Part shown: positions 8,245 to 17,383 of the stretch, one piece after another
Layout: each line of letters starts with the position of its first letter
Position numbering within the stretch: position 1 is the first letter of the stretch
Source of the DNA: Candidatus Nitrospira nitrosa
GTDB lineage: Bacteria; Nitrospirota; Nitrospiria; Nitrospirales; Nitrospiraceae
Assembly (NCBI RefSeq): GCF_001458735.1
Contig: NZ_CZQA01000010.1
Span: forward strand, 248,001 to 312,000
Length of the DNA: 64,000 nucleotides
Direction of reading: 5' to 3'
Translations under genes and position numbers: made by a program
Notes under the pieces: generated by a model
What the model saw: the letters and a program-made list of their open reading frames with translations, nothing else
The model's database searches: none
Told to the model about the DNA's origin: nothing

Positions 8245-8994
8245 CTAACTTATCGCTTCGAGGGTGGCTTTGAGTCGGATGATGGCTTTCGTGTGGATTT
8301 GGCAGACTCGCGATTCTGTCACCTTGAGAAGTTCTCCGATTTCTTTCATGGTGAGTTCTTCATAGTAGTACAGCGTGAGCACCAGCCGTTCCTTTTCCGG
8401 CAACATCTGAATCGCCCCAGCAATGGACTCGCGTTCACGCTCATTCACCAATGAAGAGAGCGGATCAGGGGTATGGGTATCGGCCAACATCTTCACGACT
8501 TTGTGCCCGTCCGGCTCCTGAAGGCTCAGATCGTCGACACTAATCATGACCGCCCCCCGGGCACGTGTGATGAACTCATCCAGCTCTTCCAACGACATTT
8601 TCAGTTCGGTCGCGACCTCCTCATCCTGGGGCGGTCGGCCGAGTCGGCTCATCAGGAGGGTGTGGGTTTTTTGGAGCAAGGAGATTCGTTCGTGGACCGA
8701 TCGCGGAATCCAATCCATAGCGCGGATCTCGTCGAGCATGGCGCCTCGAATGCGAAACTCCGCATACGTTTTGAACTTGGCTTCCCTTGTCGGATCATAC
8801 TTGGTCATCGCATCCATCAATCCGATGGTGCCGACGGAAATCAGATCCTCTGCATCCAGATAGGCCGGCAGCCGGAACGCCAACCGATGGGCCATAGCGC
8901 GAATGACATGGGCGAACTCTTTGATCAGTTGCTCACGTCTCGCCCCTTCTGCTGAGAACGCTTTCCGCTCGTGTGGTAATGCCGCCTTACTCAT
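8245..8994 (-). CDS. fliA: Flagellar sigma factor FliA (sigma-28)
   Basis: FliA directs RNA polymerase to late flagellar promoters. The 249-aa product shows region 2 (AEDLISVGTIGLMDAMTKYDP, then KFKTYAEFRIRGAMLDEIRAMDWIPRSV), region 3, and a region 4 helix-turn-helix (LTMKEIGELLKVTESRVCQIHTKAI). It lacks region 1.1, as expected for this class. It is the last gene of the long fliL unit, immediately after flhG, so it would be made from the upstream sigma-54 promoter and then held by FlgM. Start at the ATG at 8994; the upstream AAGG is rather far from it. Confidence 0.97.
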   Translation of the reverse strand: MSKAALPHERKAFSAEGARREQLIKEFAHVIRAMAHRLAFRLPAYLDAEDLISVGTIGLMDAMTKYDPTREAKFKTYAEFRIRGAMLDEIRAMDWIPRSVHERISLLQKTHTLLMSRLGRPPQDEEVATELKMSLEELDEFITRARGAVMISVDDLSLQEPDGHKVVKMLADTHTPDPLSSLVNERERESIAGAIQMLPEKERLVLTLYYYEELTMKEIGELLKVTESRVCQIHTKAIIRLKATLEAIS

Positions 8995-9013
8995 AATAGT
9001 TGCTAACCTTTTG

Positions 9014-9883
9014 CTAGTTGCCGGCGTGCGTCGCCGACCGTTGCCACACCAACTGCATCGAGCTTTTCGGAAGCACAGGCTTCGGCCATTGCACGATCTG
9101 CCTGGCTAACTTCTTAAAGGCTTCGGACGCCGGCGCCTCAGGGAATAATTCCAGGACTGCCTTCTGCTGCATGACGGCCATCGGCACATAGTCGTCATAC
9201 GGAATGGCTCCAACCAACTCGAGCGCAACATGCAAAAAGCGATCCGCCGCGACATCGAGTTTTCCGAACACCTCGGAGGCCTCTCGAGGACTCTTGGCTT
9301 GGTTGACTAATATCTTGAAGCGACGTGCACGATATTGACGCGCCAAGACCTTGATCAAGGCATAGGCATCGGTGAGTGATGTGGGTTCTGGAGACACCAC
9401 GACCACGGTTTCATCAGCCGAGGCGGCAAAAAATGTCACACTTGGGGAAATACCGGCACCGGTATCGATCAACAGCACATCCATCCCGCCGGAAAACTGC
9501 GCTAACTGATCCTGGATGATGAGCTGTTGGGACTCTGTCAATGTCGTCAACTGTGGGACCCCGGAGCTCGCCGGCAAAACATGAATACCTGCCGGGCCTT
9601 TCAGCACGATTTCGTCAAATGTATGGGTTCCGGCAAGCACATCTTCGATCGTGAGCCGTGGGACCAGGCCAAGCAGCACATCGAGATTTCCCAGGCCGAG
9701 ATCGGCATCCAGGATCAGGACTCGTTTCCCAAGTTTGGTCAGGGCCATGCCCACATTGGCCACCACATTGGTTTTTCCCACGCCACCTTTTCCGCTTGAG
9801 ACGGCAATCACTTGGGGGAATGACTCACCTTCCCATCTGACATGCTCCGGCACCAGGGCAGACGATTTGGATCTGAGCTGCAT
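9014..9883 (-). CDS. flhG: MinD-like ATPase FlhG (YlxH/FleN)
   Basis: FlhG counts flagella: its ATP-bound dimer stimulates FlhF and commonly restrains the master activator. The deviant Walker A motif SSGKGGVGKT lies near residues 29-38, with a following LILDADLGLGNLDVLLG switch and a DTGAG motif. An in-frame ATG lies upstream at 9985 inside flhF, but the ATG at 9883 has GGAGGT six to eight bases upstream, so 289 aa is the likely product. The N-terminus contains a short polar segment before the P-loop rather than a clear DQAxxLR FlhF-activating helix. Confidence 0.94.
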   Translation of the reverse strand: MQLRSKSSALVPEHVRWEGESFPQVIAVSSGKGGVGKTNVVANVGMALTKLGKRVLILDADLGLGNLDVLLGLVPRLTIEDVLAGTHTFDEIVLKGPAGIHVLPASSGVPQLTTLTESQQLIIQDQLAQFSGGMDVLLIDTGAGISPSVTFFAASADETVVVVSPEPTSLTDAYALIKVLARQYRARRFKILVNQAKSPREASEVFGKLDVAADRFLHVALELVGAIPYDDYVPMAVMQQKAVLELFPEAPASEAFKKLARQIVQWPKPVLPKSSMQLVWQRSATHAGN

Positions 9884-9902
9884 AGTGTGACCTCCAACCG
9901 CG

Positions 9903-11324
9903 TTATCGGTGATAAGTTCCCGTTGCCGCCAACACCAGGTTCGCTTCCGCTGAGCGATCTGACGCTCTGACATGATCGTGCGCACGCTCCGAGCTTTCTG
10001 CCGTAAGCTTGGTGGCTAGCTCTTCCGGAGAGGCGACCTCAATATCCCCTGGGACCCGCCGTCCAACACTCCAGTACGACAGAGGAACTCCGGTTGCATG
10101 TCCCACTTCAAAGATCGTTCCAGAAGAGTCCGTTTCGTCGAGTTTGGTAAAGAACAACCGGAGATCCGGAAGTGCCCTCACGCAATCGGTCATTCGACAG
10201 GCCTCTCGTGCTCTGATGGCGGCCGGCAAGACCAGATGCGTCGTAATAGCCTCGTGCTTCAACAACCGACAAAGATCCTGCGCCAAGGCGAGGTCCGCCG
10301 GGGTAATCCCCGGCATATCCATCAACACAAGGTCCACCTTCGCATGGCGGCGCAGCCCGGCTTGCACCTGCCGAGCCGAGAGCGCACAGGCAAACGGCAC
10401 TCCGATGATCTTGGCGTACCGCCGAAGCTGCTCCACTGCGGTTTCGCGATAGGTGTCAAACGTAATCAGCGCGACCGACTTCCGCTGCTCCTGGCGATAG
10501 TAGGCAGCGAGTTTGGCGACGGCTGACGTCTTCCCCGCTCCGCTCGGGCCGATGAACAGTTCAATCGCCGGACGTGCCTGGCCATGATCCAACGGGCTGG
10601 TGACGCGCACACGCCGTACAACTTCCTGATGGAGTGCGCGTCTCATCATCTGTTCGTCTGGAACATGCGCCAGTCGCCCGACCTTCAGTACCTCGCTGAG
10701 GAGCAACTCGGTCGTGGACGGATGCATCCCCTGATCGCACAATGATTGACGGAGAGTTGAAAGAACCGGAATCCATTGACCACCACCCCCTGCCGAGGGA
10801 GCGCCGACTGGTGGATCACCGAGAGGGAGAGTTGAAAGAACCGGAATCGATTGACCACTCCCTGCCGGATCTGCTTCCGGCGAAAGGTTGCGCAACAACT
10901 GACTCAGTTCGTCATACATCGCTCGTACCTGGCGGCGCCGATTCGGATTCCCAGCCGATGTGGCAGGCGTCTGTGGTGGCTCCTGTTGGTGATGCTTTCT
11001 CCGTTTCGTCTCATTGATCGGTTTCAACAATCCTCGCAAGGTATGCTGAAATGTCTTCTCCGGATCAACGGCCGTAGGGCTGTCCCCTGACGTTCGTTCG
11101 GTCGGCACGGATTCTTGAGCCTGTTTGCTCTCCCGTACAACCTGTGGACGCTCGTACTCGGCTGCCGCCATCACTTCCAACACGGTGTGATTGAAGACTC
11201 GCAGCAGTCGCCCCCCCTCGCGCACCTCTTTGGAGGACAGGATGATGGCATCCGGTCCCAATTCCTCCTTGATGGCTCGGAGGGCATCCTGCATGGTGAG
11301 CGCGTGAAATGTCTTGACCTTCAT
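9903..11324 (-). CDS. flhF: SRP-like GTPase FlhF
   Basis: FlhF is a signal-recognition-particle type GTPase that sets flagellar site and assembly, usually at the pole. The 473-aa product has the N-terminal B domain (MKVKTFHALTMQDALRAIKEELGPDAIILSSKEV), a Pro/Gly-rich linker containing a short internal repeat, and the NG GTPase domain with P-loop GPSGAGKTSAVAKLAAYY and a FTKLDET motif. One oddity is the G3 motif: the usual DTAG reads DMPG (LVLMDMPGITPADL). That could lower or alter GTPase activity. It lies between flhA and flhG, the standard order. Confidence 0.94.
   Translation of the reverse strand: MKVKTFHALTMQDALRAIKEELGPDAIILSSKEVREGGRLLRVFNHTVLEVMAAAEYERPQVVRESKQAQESVPTERTSGDSPTAVDPEKTFQHTLRGLLKPINETKRRKHHQQEPPQTPATSAGNPNRRRQVRAMYDELSQLLRNLSPEADPAGSGQSIPVLSTLPLGDPPVGAPSAGGGGQWIPVLSTLRQSLCDQGMHPSTTELLLSEVLKVGRLAHVPDEQMMRRALHQEVVRRVRVTSPLDHGQARPAIELFIGPSGAGKTSAVAKLAAYYRQEQRKSVALITFDTYRETAVEQLRRYAKIIGVPFACALSARQVQAGLRRHAKVDLVLMDMPGITPADLALAQDLCRLLKHEAITTHLVLPAAIRAREACRMTDCVRALPDLRLFFTKLDETDSSGTIFEVGHATGVPLSYWSVGRRVPGDIEVASPEELATKLTAESSERAHDHVRASDRSAEANLVLAATGTYHR
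10751..10858. repeat. In-frame 33-bp direct repeat inside flhF
   Basis: A 33-base segment at 10751-10783 recurs at 10826-10858 with one mismatch, offset 75 bp (25 codons), so the frame is kept. It encodes the repeated peptide IPVLSTL in the linker between the B and GTPase domains. It probably arose by a recent 75-bp tandem duplication. Confidence 0.85.
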
Positions 11325-11332
11325 AGGCTATC

Positions 11333-13429
11333 CTAGGATGACTGTGCCAACTCGGAGTCGACTCGCACCGTATCAAGCGACTGTAAGCGAACAAACGAAT
11401 CGACCTCGTTAAACCCCATCACCGGAACCGAATGAAGAATGCGATCGCTGTGGCGACGAAGATGCCGCCGTACGGCCTGTGAACAGATCACGATCGGTTG
11501 TTGCCCTCGAGCCGCAACCCGTTCAGCCGCCTGTTTAATTCCCGTCAGAAGCTTGTGCGACACGGTCGGATCAAGTTGTAAGGACGCGCCGGGCGGAAGT
11601 GCCGCAACTTGGTCGGCCAGCGACCGGTCTAGCCGAGGATCCAGCGTAATCACCTGGAGGCTTCCGTCTGATGCTTGATACTGTTTGGTAATCGTCCTCG
11701 CCAAGGCCTGCCTGGCATATTCCGTCAGCAGTTCAGGATCTTTACTGTTCGAGGCTTGATCAGAAATCGCCTCCAGAATGGAGCGCAAGTCTCGAATCGG
11801 AATGCCCTCTTTGAGCAGGTTACCGAGGACCCGAACAACTGTTCCCAATGGAACCATCGTCGGAATCAGCTCTTCCACCAACTTGGGATGGGATTTACCA
11901 ACCTCATCCAGCAGCGCCTGAACCTCCTGGCGCCCCAACAATTCGTGACCATACCGCTTCACCAGCTCTGAAAGATGAGTGGCGATCGCGGAACTCGCAT
12001 CTACAACGGTATACCCGGCAATCTGAGCCTGCTCTCTTCCAGCTTCCGGGATCCACAGTGCCGGCAGCCCGAACGCAGGCTCCTTCGTCGCAATGCCCTG
12101 GACCAACCCCTTCTGCCCCGTCCCTGGATCAATCGCCAACAGGTGCCCAGGCAATACATCCGCTTTGGCGACCTCCACCCCCTTCAACATGATGGCGTAT
12201 TCGTTGGGTCTCAACTGTAAATTATCGCGGATGTGAATGGGTGGAACCACGAATCCCATCGTCTCCGCAAACTGCCGCCGGAGCGCTTTGATCCGATCGA
12301 GCAACGCAGTGCCCTGCGTCCCTTCCACCAGACCAATCAGTCCATAGCCCACTTGCACTTCCATCAGATCCAATGGCGTCACACGGGTTGGCCCCTCATC
12401 AACTTTGGGAGCCGCAGGTGTCGGGATTGGTGTAGCTTCCCGAAGCTCCTCTTGGTGCAAGTGATAGGCCATCCAAGCCACTGCGCTGCCTAATACCAAG
12501 AAGGCCAGATGCGGCAGGCCAGGGACTAAACCAAGCGCGAGAAGAATCCCCGCTGCGATCCCGACCGGCTTGGGGGACATCAGCAGTTGCTTTGTCATCG
12601 CCCCCCCCAAGTCCATATCTGAAGCAGCCCGCGTCACGACAATACCGGCTGCAGTCGATACAATGAGAGCGGGGATCTGCGCGACCAGTCCTTCACCGAC
12701 GGTCAGCACCGTGTAGGTTTGCGCGGCGAGTCCCGGACTCATCCCTTGCTGCAATACACCGATGGCCAGGCCGCCGAGGATATTTACCAAGGTGATGATC
12801 ACCGCGGCGATGGCGTCACCTCGAACAAACTTACTGGCTCCGTCCATCGACCCGTAGAAATCTGCCTCTTCGGTGATTTCGTGCCTTCGCCGGCGCGCGT
12901 CGGCTTCGTTGATCAACCCGGCGTTCAGATCCGCATCGATGCTCATCTGCTTCCCTGGCATCGCATCCAACGTGAACCGTGCCGCAACTTCGGCGACACG
13001 GCCTGCTCCCTTCGTGACCACCACAAAATTGATGACGACGAGAATCGTAAAGACCACGAGACCGACGGTGTAATTGCCGCCGACGATGAAATTGCCGAAC
13101 GCCCGAATGACCTCACCGGCCGCCCCGGCCCCTTCGTTGCCGTGCAGAAGGATGAGTCGCGTCGAGGCGATATTCAGCGACAATCGGAACAAGGTAATCA
13201 TCAAGAGAATCGATGGGAACACTGAAAATTCGATGGGGCGGCGTACCTGAAGGCCGACCAAGAGAATGATGACAGAGAGAGTGATGTCGAAGCTGAGCAA
13301 CAAGTCGAGGATAAACCGCGGCAACGGCAGGAGCATCACCATGAGAATGGCGACGACCCCCACGGACATGAGCACGTCCGGGTGCTTGATGAAATGAGTT
13401 GAGCCCGTTGGTTCCGTGACGGTTGCCAT
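11333..13429 (-). CDS. flhA: Flagellar export gate protein FlhA
   Basis: FlhA is the nonameric inner-membrane export gate that uses the proton gradient and docks chaperone-substrate complexes. The 698-aa length is typical. About eight membrane helices occupy residues 20-330, interrupted by the conserved cytoplasmic FHIPEP-type loop (GNFIVGGNYTVGLVVFTILVVINFVVVTKGAGRVAEVAARFTLDAMPGKQMSIDADLNAG). The soluble C-terminal domain follows. It starts 23 bp after the flhB stop, and flhF follows 8 bp downstream. Confidence 0.97.
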   Translation of the reverse strand: MATVTEPTGSTHFIKHPDVLMSVGVVAILMVMLLPLPRFILDLLLSFDITLSVIILLVGLQVRRPIEFSVFPSILLMITLFRLSLNIASTRLILLHGNEGAGAAGEVIRAFGNFIVGGNYTVGLVVFTILVVINFVVVTKGAGRVAEVAARFTLDAMPGKQMSIDADLNAGLINEADARRRRHEITEEADFYGSMDGASKFVRGDAIAAVIITLVNILGGLAIGVLQQGMSPGLAAQTYTVLTVGEGLVAQIPALIVSTAAGIVVTRAASDMDLGGAMTKQLLMSPKPVGIAAGILLALGLVPGLPHLAFLVLGSAVAWMAYHLHQEELREATPIPTPAAPKVDEGPTRVTPLDLMEVQVGYGLIGLVEGTQGTALLDRIKALRRQFAETMGFVVPPIHIRDNLQLRPNEYAIMLKGVEVAKADVLPGHLLAIDPGTGQKGLVQGIATKEPAFGLPALWIPEAGREQAQIAGYTVVDASSAIATHLSELVKRYGHELLGRQEVQALLDEVGKSHPKLVEELIPTMVPLGTVVRVLGNLLKEGIPIRDLRSILEAISDQASNSKDPELLTEYARQALARTITKQYQASDGSLQVITLDPRLDRSLADQVAALPPGASLQLDPTVSHKLLTGIKQAAERVAARGQQPIVICSQAVRRHLRRHSDRILHSVPVMGFNEVDSFVRLQSLDTVRVDSELAQSS

Positions 13430-13452
13430 AATGGATCGAACTTACGACCGAC

Positions 13453-14529
13453 TCACGCCGCGCCCCCTCTCGCCCGATACACAAAGGCCAGGATCTCCGC
13501 CACCGCGCGATAGAGATCATTCGGGATTTCTTTTCCGATATCGACGAGTCTGAATATCGTCCTGGCGACGAACTTATTTTCCACGACCGGCACGCTATGG
13601 TGTCGTGCCAACTCTCTGATTCGTTCCGCAATCACACCGGCACCTTTGGCCACCACGACCGGAGCCGTCATCGTGGCGGTGTCATACTTCAGTGCGACGG
13701 CCAAGTGCGTGGGGTTCGTAATCACCACATCAGCCGTTTTGACGGCCGCCAGCATGCGTTTCTTCACCAACTCACGCTGGGCAATTCGTACGCGACTCTT
13801 AATCAGCGGATCTCCTTCTGCCGCCTTGTGCTCTTCTTTGATCTCCTCCTTCGACATGCGGAGACTGCGTTCCCATTCATATCGCTGATAGGCGTAGTCA
13901 AAAATAGCCAGCACCGCAATCGCGCCCGACACCGCCAACCCGACCTTGAACGCAAGACTCCCCGCCAGCGGTAACACGCCGCTCAACTCAAACTGAATCA
14001 ACTCTGGAATCCGCAACACGTCAGGGCGGGTGACCCACAGCCCGATTCCGGTAATGATGGCGATCTTCAGCAGACCCTTGACGAGTTCCATGACGGAACG
14101 CAACGAGGCCAGACGTGCGAATCCTTTGGCGGGGTTGATTCGACTCCAATCGAGTTGAAAGGCATTCGTTCGCCACAACAAACCTGTTTGGAGGAGTGTG
14201 GCCACACTCCCCAAGATAAGGACACCCGCGACGATCGGAAGACTCAACGCCCCTACCGTCACACCGGTCTGAATAAGAATCGAATAGACTTGTTCAATCG
14301 AGATGTGGCGATACCACTCTCCGGGAAAGGAGAGCGTCAACCCTTGGCGAGTCATCTCCGTCATTTTCAGAAGACCAACCGGCAACATGGCACCCAACAA
14401 TCCCACGCCGCCTAAGAGCACAGCCGCAGTTGACACGTCGCGACTCACGGCGACCTGTCCTTGCTTGCGCGCCTCCTCCTTGCGTTTGGGAGTCGCTGGC
14501 TCTGTTTTATTTCCCTTGTCCTCAGCCAT
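13453..14529 (-). CDS. flhB: Flagellar export switch protein FlhB
   Basis: FlhB sits at the export gate and switches specificity from hook to filament substrates after self-cleavage. The 358-aa product has a polar N-terminus (DKGNKTEPATPKRKEEARKQGQVAVSRD), four membrane helices, and the autocleavage motif NPTH in ADVVITNPTHLAVALKYD near residue 265. FliK (21235-22857) is its partner in hook-length control. The start overlaps the end of fliR by 8 bp. Confidence 0.97.
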   Translation of the reverse strand: MAEDKGNKTEPATPKRKEEARKQGQVAVSRDVSTAAVLLGGVGLLGAMLPVGLLKMTEMTRQGLTLSFPGEWYRHISIEQVYSILIQTGVTVGALSLPIVAGVLILGSVATLLQTGLLWRTNAFQLDWSRINPAKGFARLASLRSVMELVKGLLKIAIITGIGLWVTRPDVLRIPELIQFELSGVLPLAGSLAFKVGLAVSGAIAVLAIFDYAYQRYEWERSLRMSKEEIKEEHKAAEGDPLIKSRVRIAQRELVKKRMLAAVKTADVVITNPTHLAVALKYDTATMTAPVVVAKGAGVIAERIRELARHHSVPVVENKFVARTIFRLVDIGKEIPNDLYRAVAEILAFVYRARGGAA

Positions 14530-15310
14530 GTCCCAACGCCTTCAGAAGTCCAAAGATCGTAAACTGCAATCGTTCGATTTCTTGAATCAGGAGTTCCACT
14601 GTAAACGGCATTGATACGCTGAGTACCGCCAATCCACCGACAATAGTGATAGGGAAGCTCAGCACGAACACGTTGATTTGACTGACCGCCCGTCCGAGGA
14701 TCGCGAGCAGAATGTTGATCATCAGAATGATGACGAGCACCGGGGCGGCAAGCTTGAGCCCTATCATGAACATGTGTTGGGAGAGGCGCAGCACCTCATC
14801 TCCGGCTCCCGACGGAAGAGAGGCTCCAAATGCCGGGATGGATTCATAGCTGGACAAAATAGTCGCCACGATGAGCATGTGGCCATTCAATGAGAGCAGG
14901 ACGAGGGACGCCAGAAGGGTGAAGTACTGTGCCATCAGCGGTGTCTGGCGCTGTGTGGCGGGATCAAGAAGCTGCACGACACCGAATCCCATCTGTACGC
15001 CGATCATTTCTCCCGCAACCTCAAACGCACCAAAAAACAGCCTGACAGCCAAACCAATAGCCAACCCGATGACCAGTTCGCTGAGGAGCCCGGCAGCCAG
15101 CACAAGGGGATCGTAGGGCACCGCCGGAAGATGGATCAAAGGAGCCAACAGCACTCCCAACGCCAATACCAACGCTCCTTTCACCTTCAATGGAACTGAG
15201 CGTCCACTGAGGACCGGCAATGCGGCGAGAAGTCCTCCGATTCGAGAAATGAGGACCAAGAACGCTTGAAACTCAGGAAGGAGCACCTGAATGGTTTGTG
15301 TTAACGCCAT
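14522..15310 (-). CDS. fliR: Flagellar export protein FliR
   Basis: FliR is part of the FliP5-FliQ4-FliR1 export channel. The 262-aa product is very hydrophobic with several membrane helices. It contains the FliR-type segment LASGLLSELVIGLAIGLAVRLFFGAFEVAGEMIGVQMGFG (residues about 70-110 in this protein, beginning AAGLLSEL). It lies between fliQ and flhB; the 8-bp overlap with flhB indicates coupling. A 135-bp gap separates it from fliQ, in which I see no gene. Confidence 0.96.
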   Translation of the reverse strand: MALTQTIQVLLPEFQAFLVLISRIGGLLAALPVLSGRSVPLKVKGALVLALGVLLAPLIHLPAVPYDPLVLAAGLLSELVIGLAIGLAVRLFFGAFEVAGEMIGVQMGFGVVQLLDPATQRQTPLMAQYFTLLASLVLLSLNGHMLIVATILSSYESIPAFGASLPSGAGDEVLRLSQHMFMIGLKLAAPVLVIILMINILLAILGRAVSQINVFVLSFPITIVGGLAVLSVSMPFTVELLIQEIERLQFTIFGLLKALGHG

Positions 15311-15445
15311 CGTTCCTTCCTAGTATCCGGTTGAAACCATTCGTCCAAGCTGATTCTTACATCGCTGAGCGCCCCGCCATCACGTCCTGCGGCACCCATG
15401 ATGACGAGGTGTCGAGGTCTCCACCATCGTGTTTCAACAAGCCCG

Positions 15446-15715
15446 CTAGCGCACGTAATTCGGAATGTTCATCAGGAGATTTGCCATAAACGTTGTCATG
15501 ACGTTCAACATCCACGGGAGAAACACTATTAATGCTCCGAAGAGTGTCAAGACTTTGGGAACGAACGTCAGCGTGGCCTCATTCAGCTGAGTCATGGCTT
15601 GGAACGCACTGATGATCAGGCCGACGAGCAGACTGAGTCCTAAGATCGGAGCCGACACGAGCAACGTGGTTTCCAACGCCTGCCTGCCCAATTCCGTCAC
15701 GATTTCAGGTGTCAT
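15446..15715 (-). CDS. fliQ: Flagellar export protein FliQ
   Basis: FliQ is the smallest subunit of the export channel. The 89-aa product has the two expected membrane helices (residues about 17-37 and 53-75) separated by the conserved short loop FQAMTQLNEATLTFVPKV. It lies between fliP and fliR in the usual fliP-fliQ-fliR order. Confidence 0.97.
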   Translation of the reverse strand: MTPEIVTELGRQALETTLLVSAPILGLSLLVGLIISAFQAMTQLNEATLTFVPKVLTLFGALIVFLPWMLNVMTTFMANLLMNIPNYVR

Positions 15716-15805
15716 CGACTCCTCCCTACTGAATCATATCCAGAGTCGCCGTCAGCCGCATCGCACACAACTCCCGTTGCCGCAGTCACTCAAACGACCA
15801 TGGAG

Positions 15806-16573
15806 TCATTGAAAACTGCGCACCATCGAGCCGACAACGAGATACCAGCCGTCGGCCAGCACGAATAGAATCAACTTGAACGGGAGGGAGATGACGACCG
15901 GAGGCAGGAGCATCATACCCATCGACATCAAGATGCTCGCGACAACCATGTCGACGATCAGAAATGGAATGTAGATCAAGAAGCCGATTTGAAAGGCGAT
16001 TCGCAACTCACTCAGAATAAAGGCAGGAATGATGGCATGGGTCGGAACGTCCTCAACCCGATCCGGTTTGGGGATGTGACTTAACTGAATGAACAACTCA
16101 AGGTCCTTGTCCCGGACCTGTTTCAGCATGAACCCACGAACCGGCTCAATCCCCTTCTTCCACGCATCTTCGTAGGAGATCTGTTCGGCAAGCAACGGCT
16201 GCAGCGCGTTGTTGTAGACGGACTGCCCGACCGGCGCCATAATGAACATCGTCAGAAACAGGGCCAGGGATAATAAGACTTGGTTGGGAGGAACGGCTTG
16301 TGTGCCGAGCGCTTGCCGGAGGAAAGCCAGGACAATGACGATCCTGGTAAAGGACGTGACCATGATGAATAAGGCCGGTGCCAAAGACAGCACCGTCAAC
16401 AGGATCAGAATCTGGATGACGACGGCCATTTGTTTCGGGCCACCGGCTCCCAAATCAATACTGACAGACGGGCCGTTTGTGGCTGCTTCTGCCGCCGATG
16501 CCAAAAGCAGCATCCCCGCCCCGACGACAAGCGTCCAGCCAAGAAGTCGCGAATGAACGCGATCAGTGACCAT
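15806..16573 (-). CDS. fliP: Flagellar export protein FliP
   Basis: FliP forms five of the ten or so subunits of the export channel core. The 255-aa product has a cleavable-looking N-terminal signal ([22 protein letters not shown]) and the family signatures [22 protein letters not shown] and [41 protein letters not shown] (with MGMMLLPP here). An upstream in-frame ATG exists at 16633, but AAGGA lies six bases before the ATG at 16573 and this start gives the normal length. The start overlaps the end of fliO by 11 bp. Confidence 0.96.
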   Translation of the reverse strand: [255 protein letters not shown]

Positions 16574-16970
16574 GCTGTTCCTTCTCATGATCAGCCCAAT
16601 GGAGCGGTTGTCGTTGAAGCCATGACGCCACATCCGCTCCTGGGGCCGATGTCATCTCAGGGGAAGGCTTCTGAGCCGGCATCCCCAGCAATTCACGGAG
16701 ATGTGCCGTATTGTTGATCCGTCCTAAGGAAATGAGATCGGTTGCCGTTGCTCCCACGATCAGATACTCGCCGGCGACTTCCACCACACTGATCGTCTTG
16801 CGCGGAGCAAGATACCCACTCGCTAACACCTGAACCAGCGGCCGGCCACCGGAATTCCCTGCCCGTGGCCCCATCACCCGACGGGCCACAAATGCGACGA
16901 TGCCGATACAGACCAACACCACGGCCAACGCCAAGACGGTTCGAATCAGACTATCCCAGACGTCAATCAC
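16563..16970 (-). CDS. fliO: Flagellar biosynthetic protein FliO
   Basis: FliO is a small membrane protein that stabilises FliP complexes during export-gate assembly. The likely product is 135 aa, with one membrane helix (VLALAVVLVCIGIVAFVARRVM) followed by a beta-rich cytoplasmic domain (LVQVLASGYLAPRKTISVVEVAGEYLIVGAT, typical of FliO). I choose a GTG start at 16970 because AAAGGGAG lies just upstream. The ATG at 17030 would overlap fliN by 41 bp and has no such site. The gene lies between fliN and fliP. Confidence 0.88.
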   Translation of the reverse strand: MIDVWDSLIRTVLALAVVLVCIGIVAFVARRVMGPRAGNSGGRPLVQVLASGYLAPRKTISVVEVAGEYLIVGATATDLISLGRINNTAHLRELLGMPAQKPSPEMTSAPGADVASWLQRQPLHWADHEKEQHGH

Positions 16971-16989
16971 GCGTTCTCCCTTTGACCAT

Positions 16990-17358
16990 TTACCGGAGCT
17001 GCTGAACTCGCTCGGCCGCACTGACCACATCGGTCAACCGAATACCGAACTTTTCGTTCACCACGACGACCTCGCCACGTGCGACCAGCTTATTGTTGAC
17101 CATCACCTCCATTGGTTCGCCTGCCAATTTGTCGAGCTCGATGACGGACCCTTGCGCCAGCTGGAGCAGATCACGGATCGCCATTTTGGTGGATCCCACA
17201 TACACCGCGACGTTCATCGGAATATCTAAAATAAAGTCGATATTCTTTGAGCTGCCTCCGGTTTCTGAATCCTGAACAGGCGGAAACGATGCAAGCTGTG
17301 GAGACATCCCTCCACCGGTCTGGGAATCACGAGGCGTCGTGGAATCTGATTCGGCCAT
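16990..17358 (-). CDS. fliN: Flagellar switch protein FliN
   Basis: FliN forms the lower part of the C-ring and binds FliH, linking export and switching. The 122-aa product has a polar, Ser/Thr/Gly-rich N-terminus (residues 1-38) and the SpoA domain (FILDIPMNVAVYVGSTKMAIRDLLQLAQGSVIELDKLAGEPMEVMVNNKLVARGEVVVVNEKFGIRLTDV, with the invariant GEVVVV...GIR motif). It sits between fliM and fliO. Confidence 0.96.
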   Translation of the reverse strand: MAESDSTTPRDSQTGGGMSPQLASFPPVQDSETGGSSKNIDFILDIPMNVAVYVGSTKMAIRDLLQLAQGSVIELDKLAGEPMEVMVNNKLVARGEVVVVNEKFGIRLTDVVSAAERVQQLR

Positions 17359-17383
17359 GGTCGTTCGCGTCCTCCGGTCCCGC

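Noticed and set aside
15330-15436. GTTGAAAC / GTTTCAAC inverted pair in the fliR-fliQ gap.
   Set aside because: An 8-bp pair about 90 bases apart is too weak to be called a hairpin or CRISPR-like repeat.
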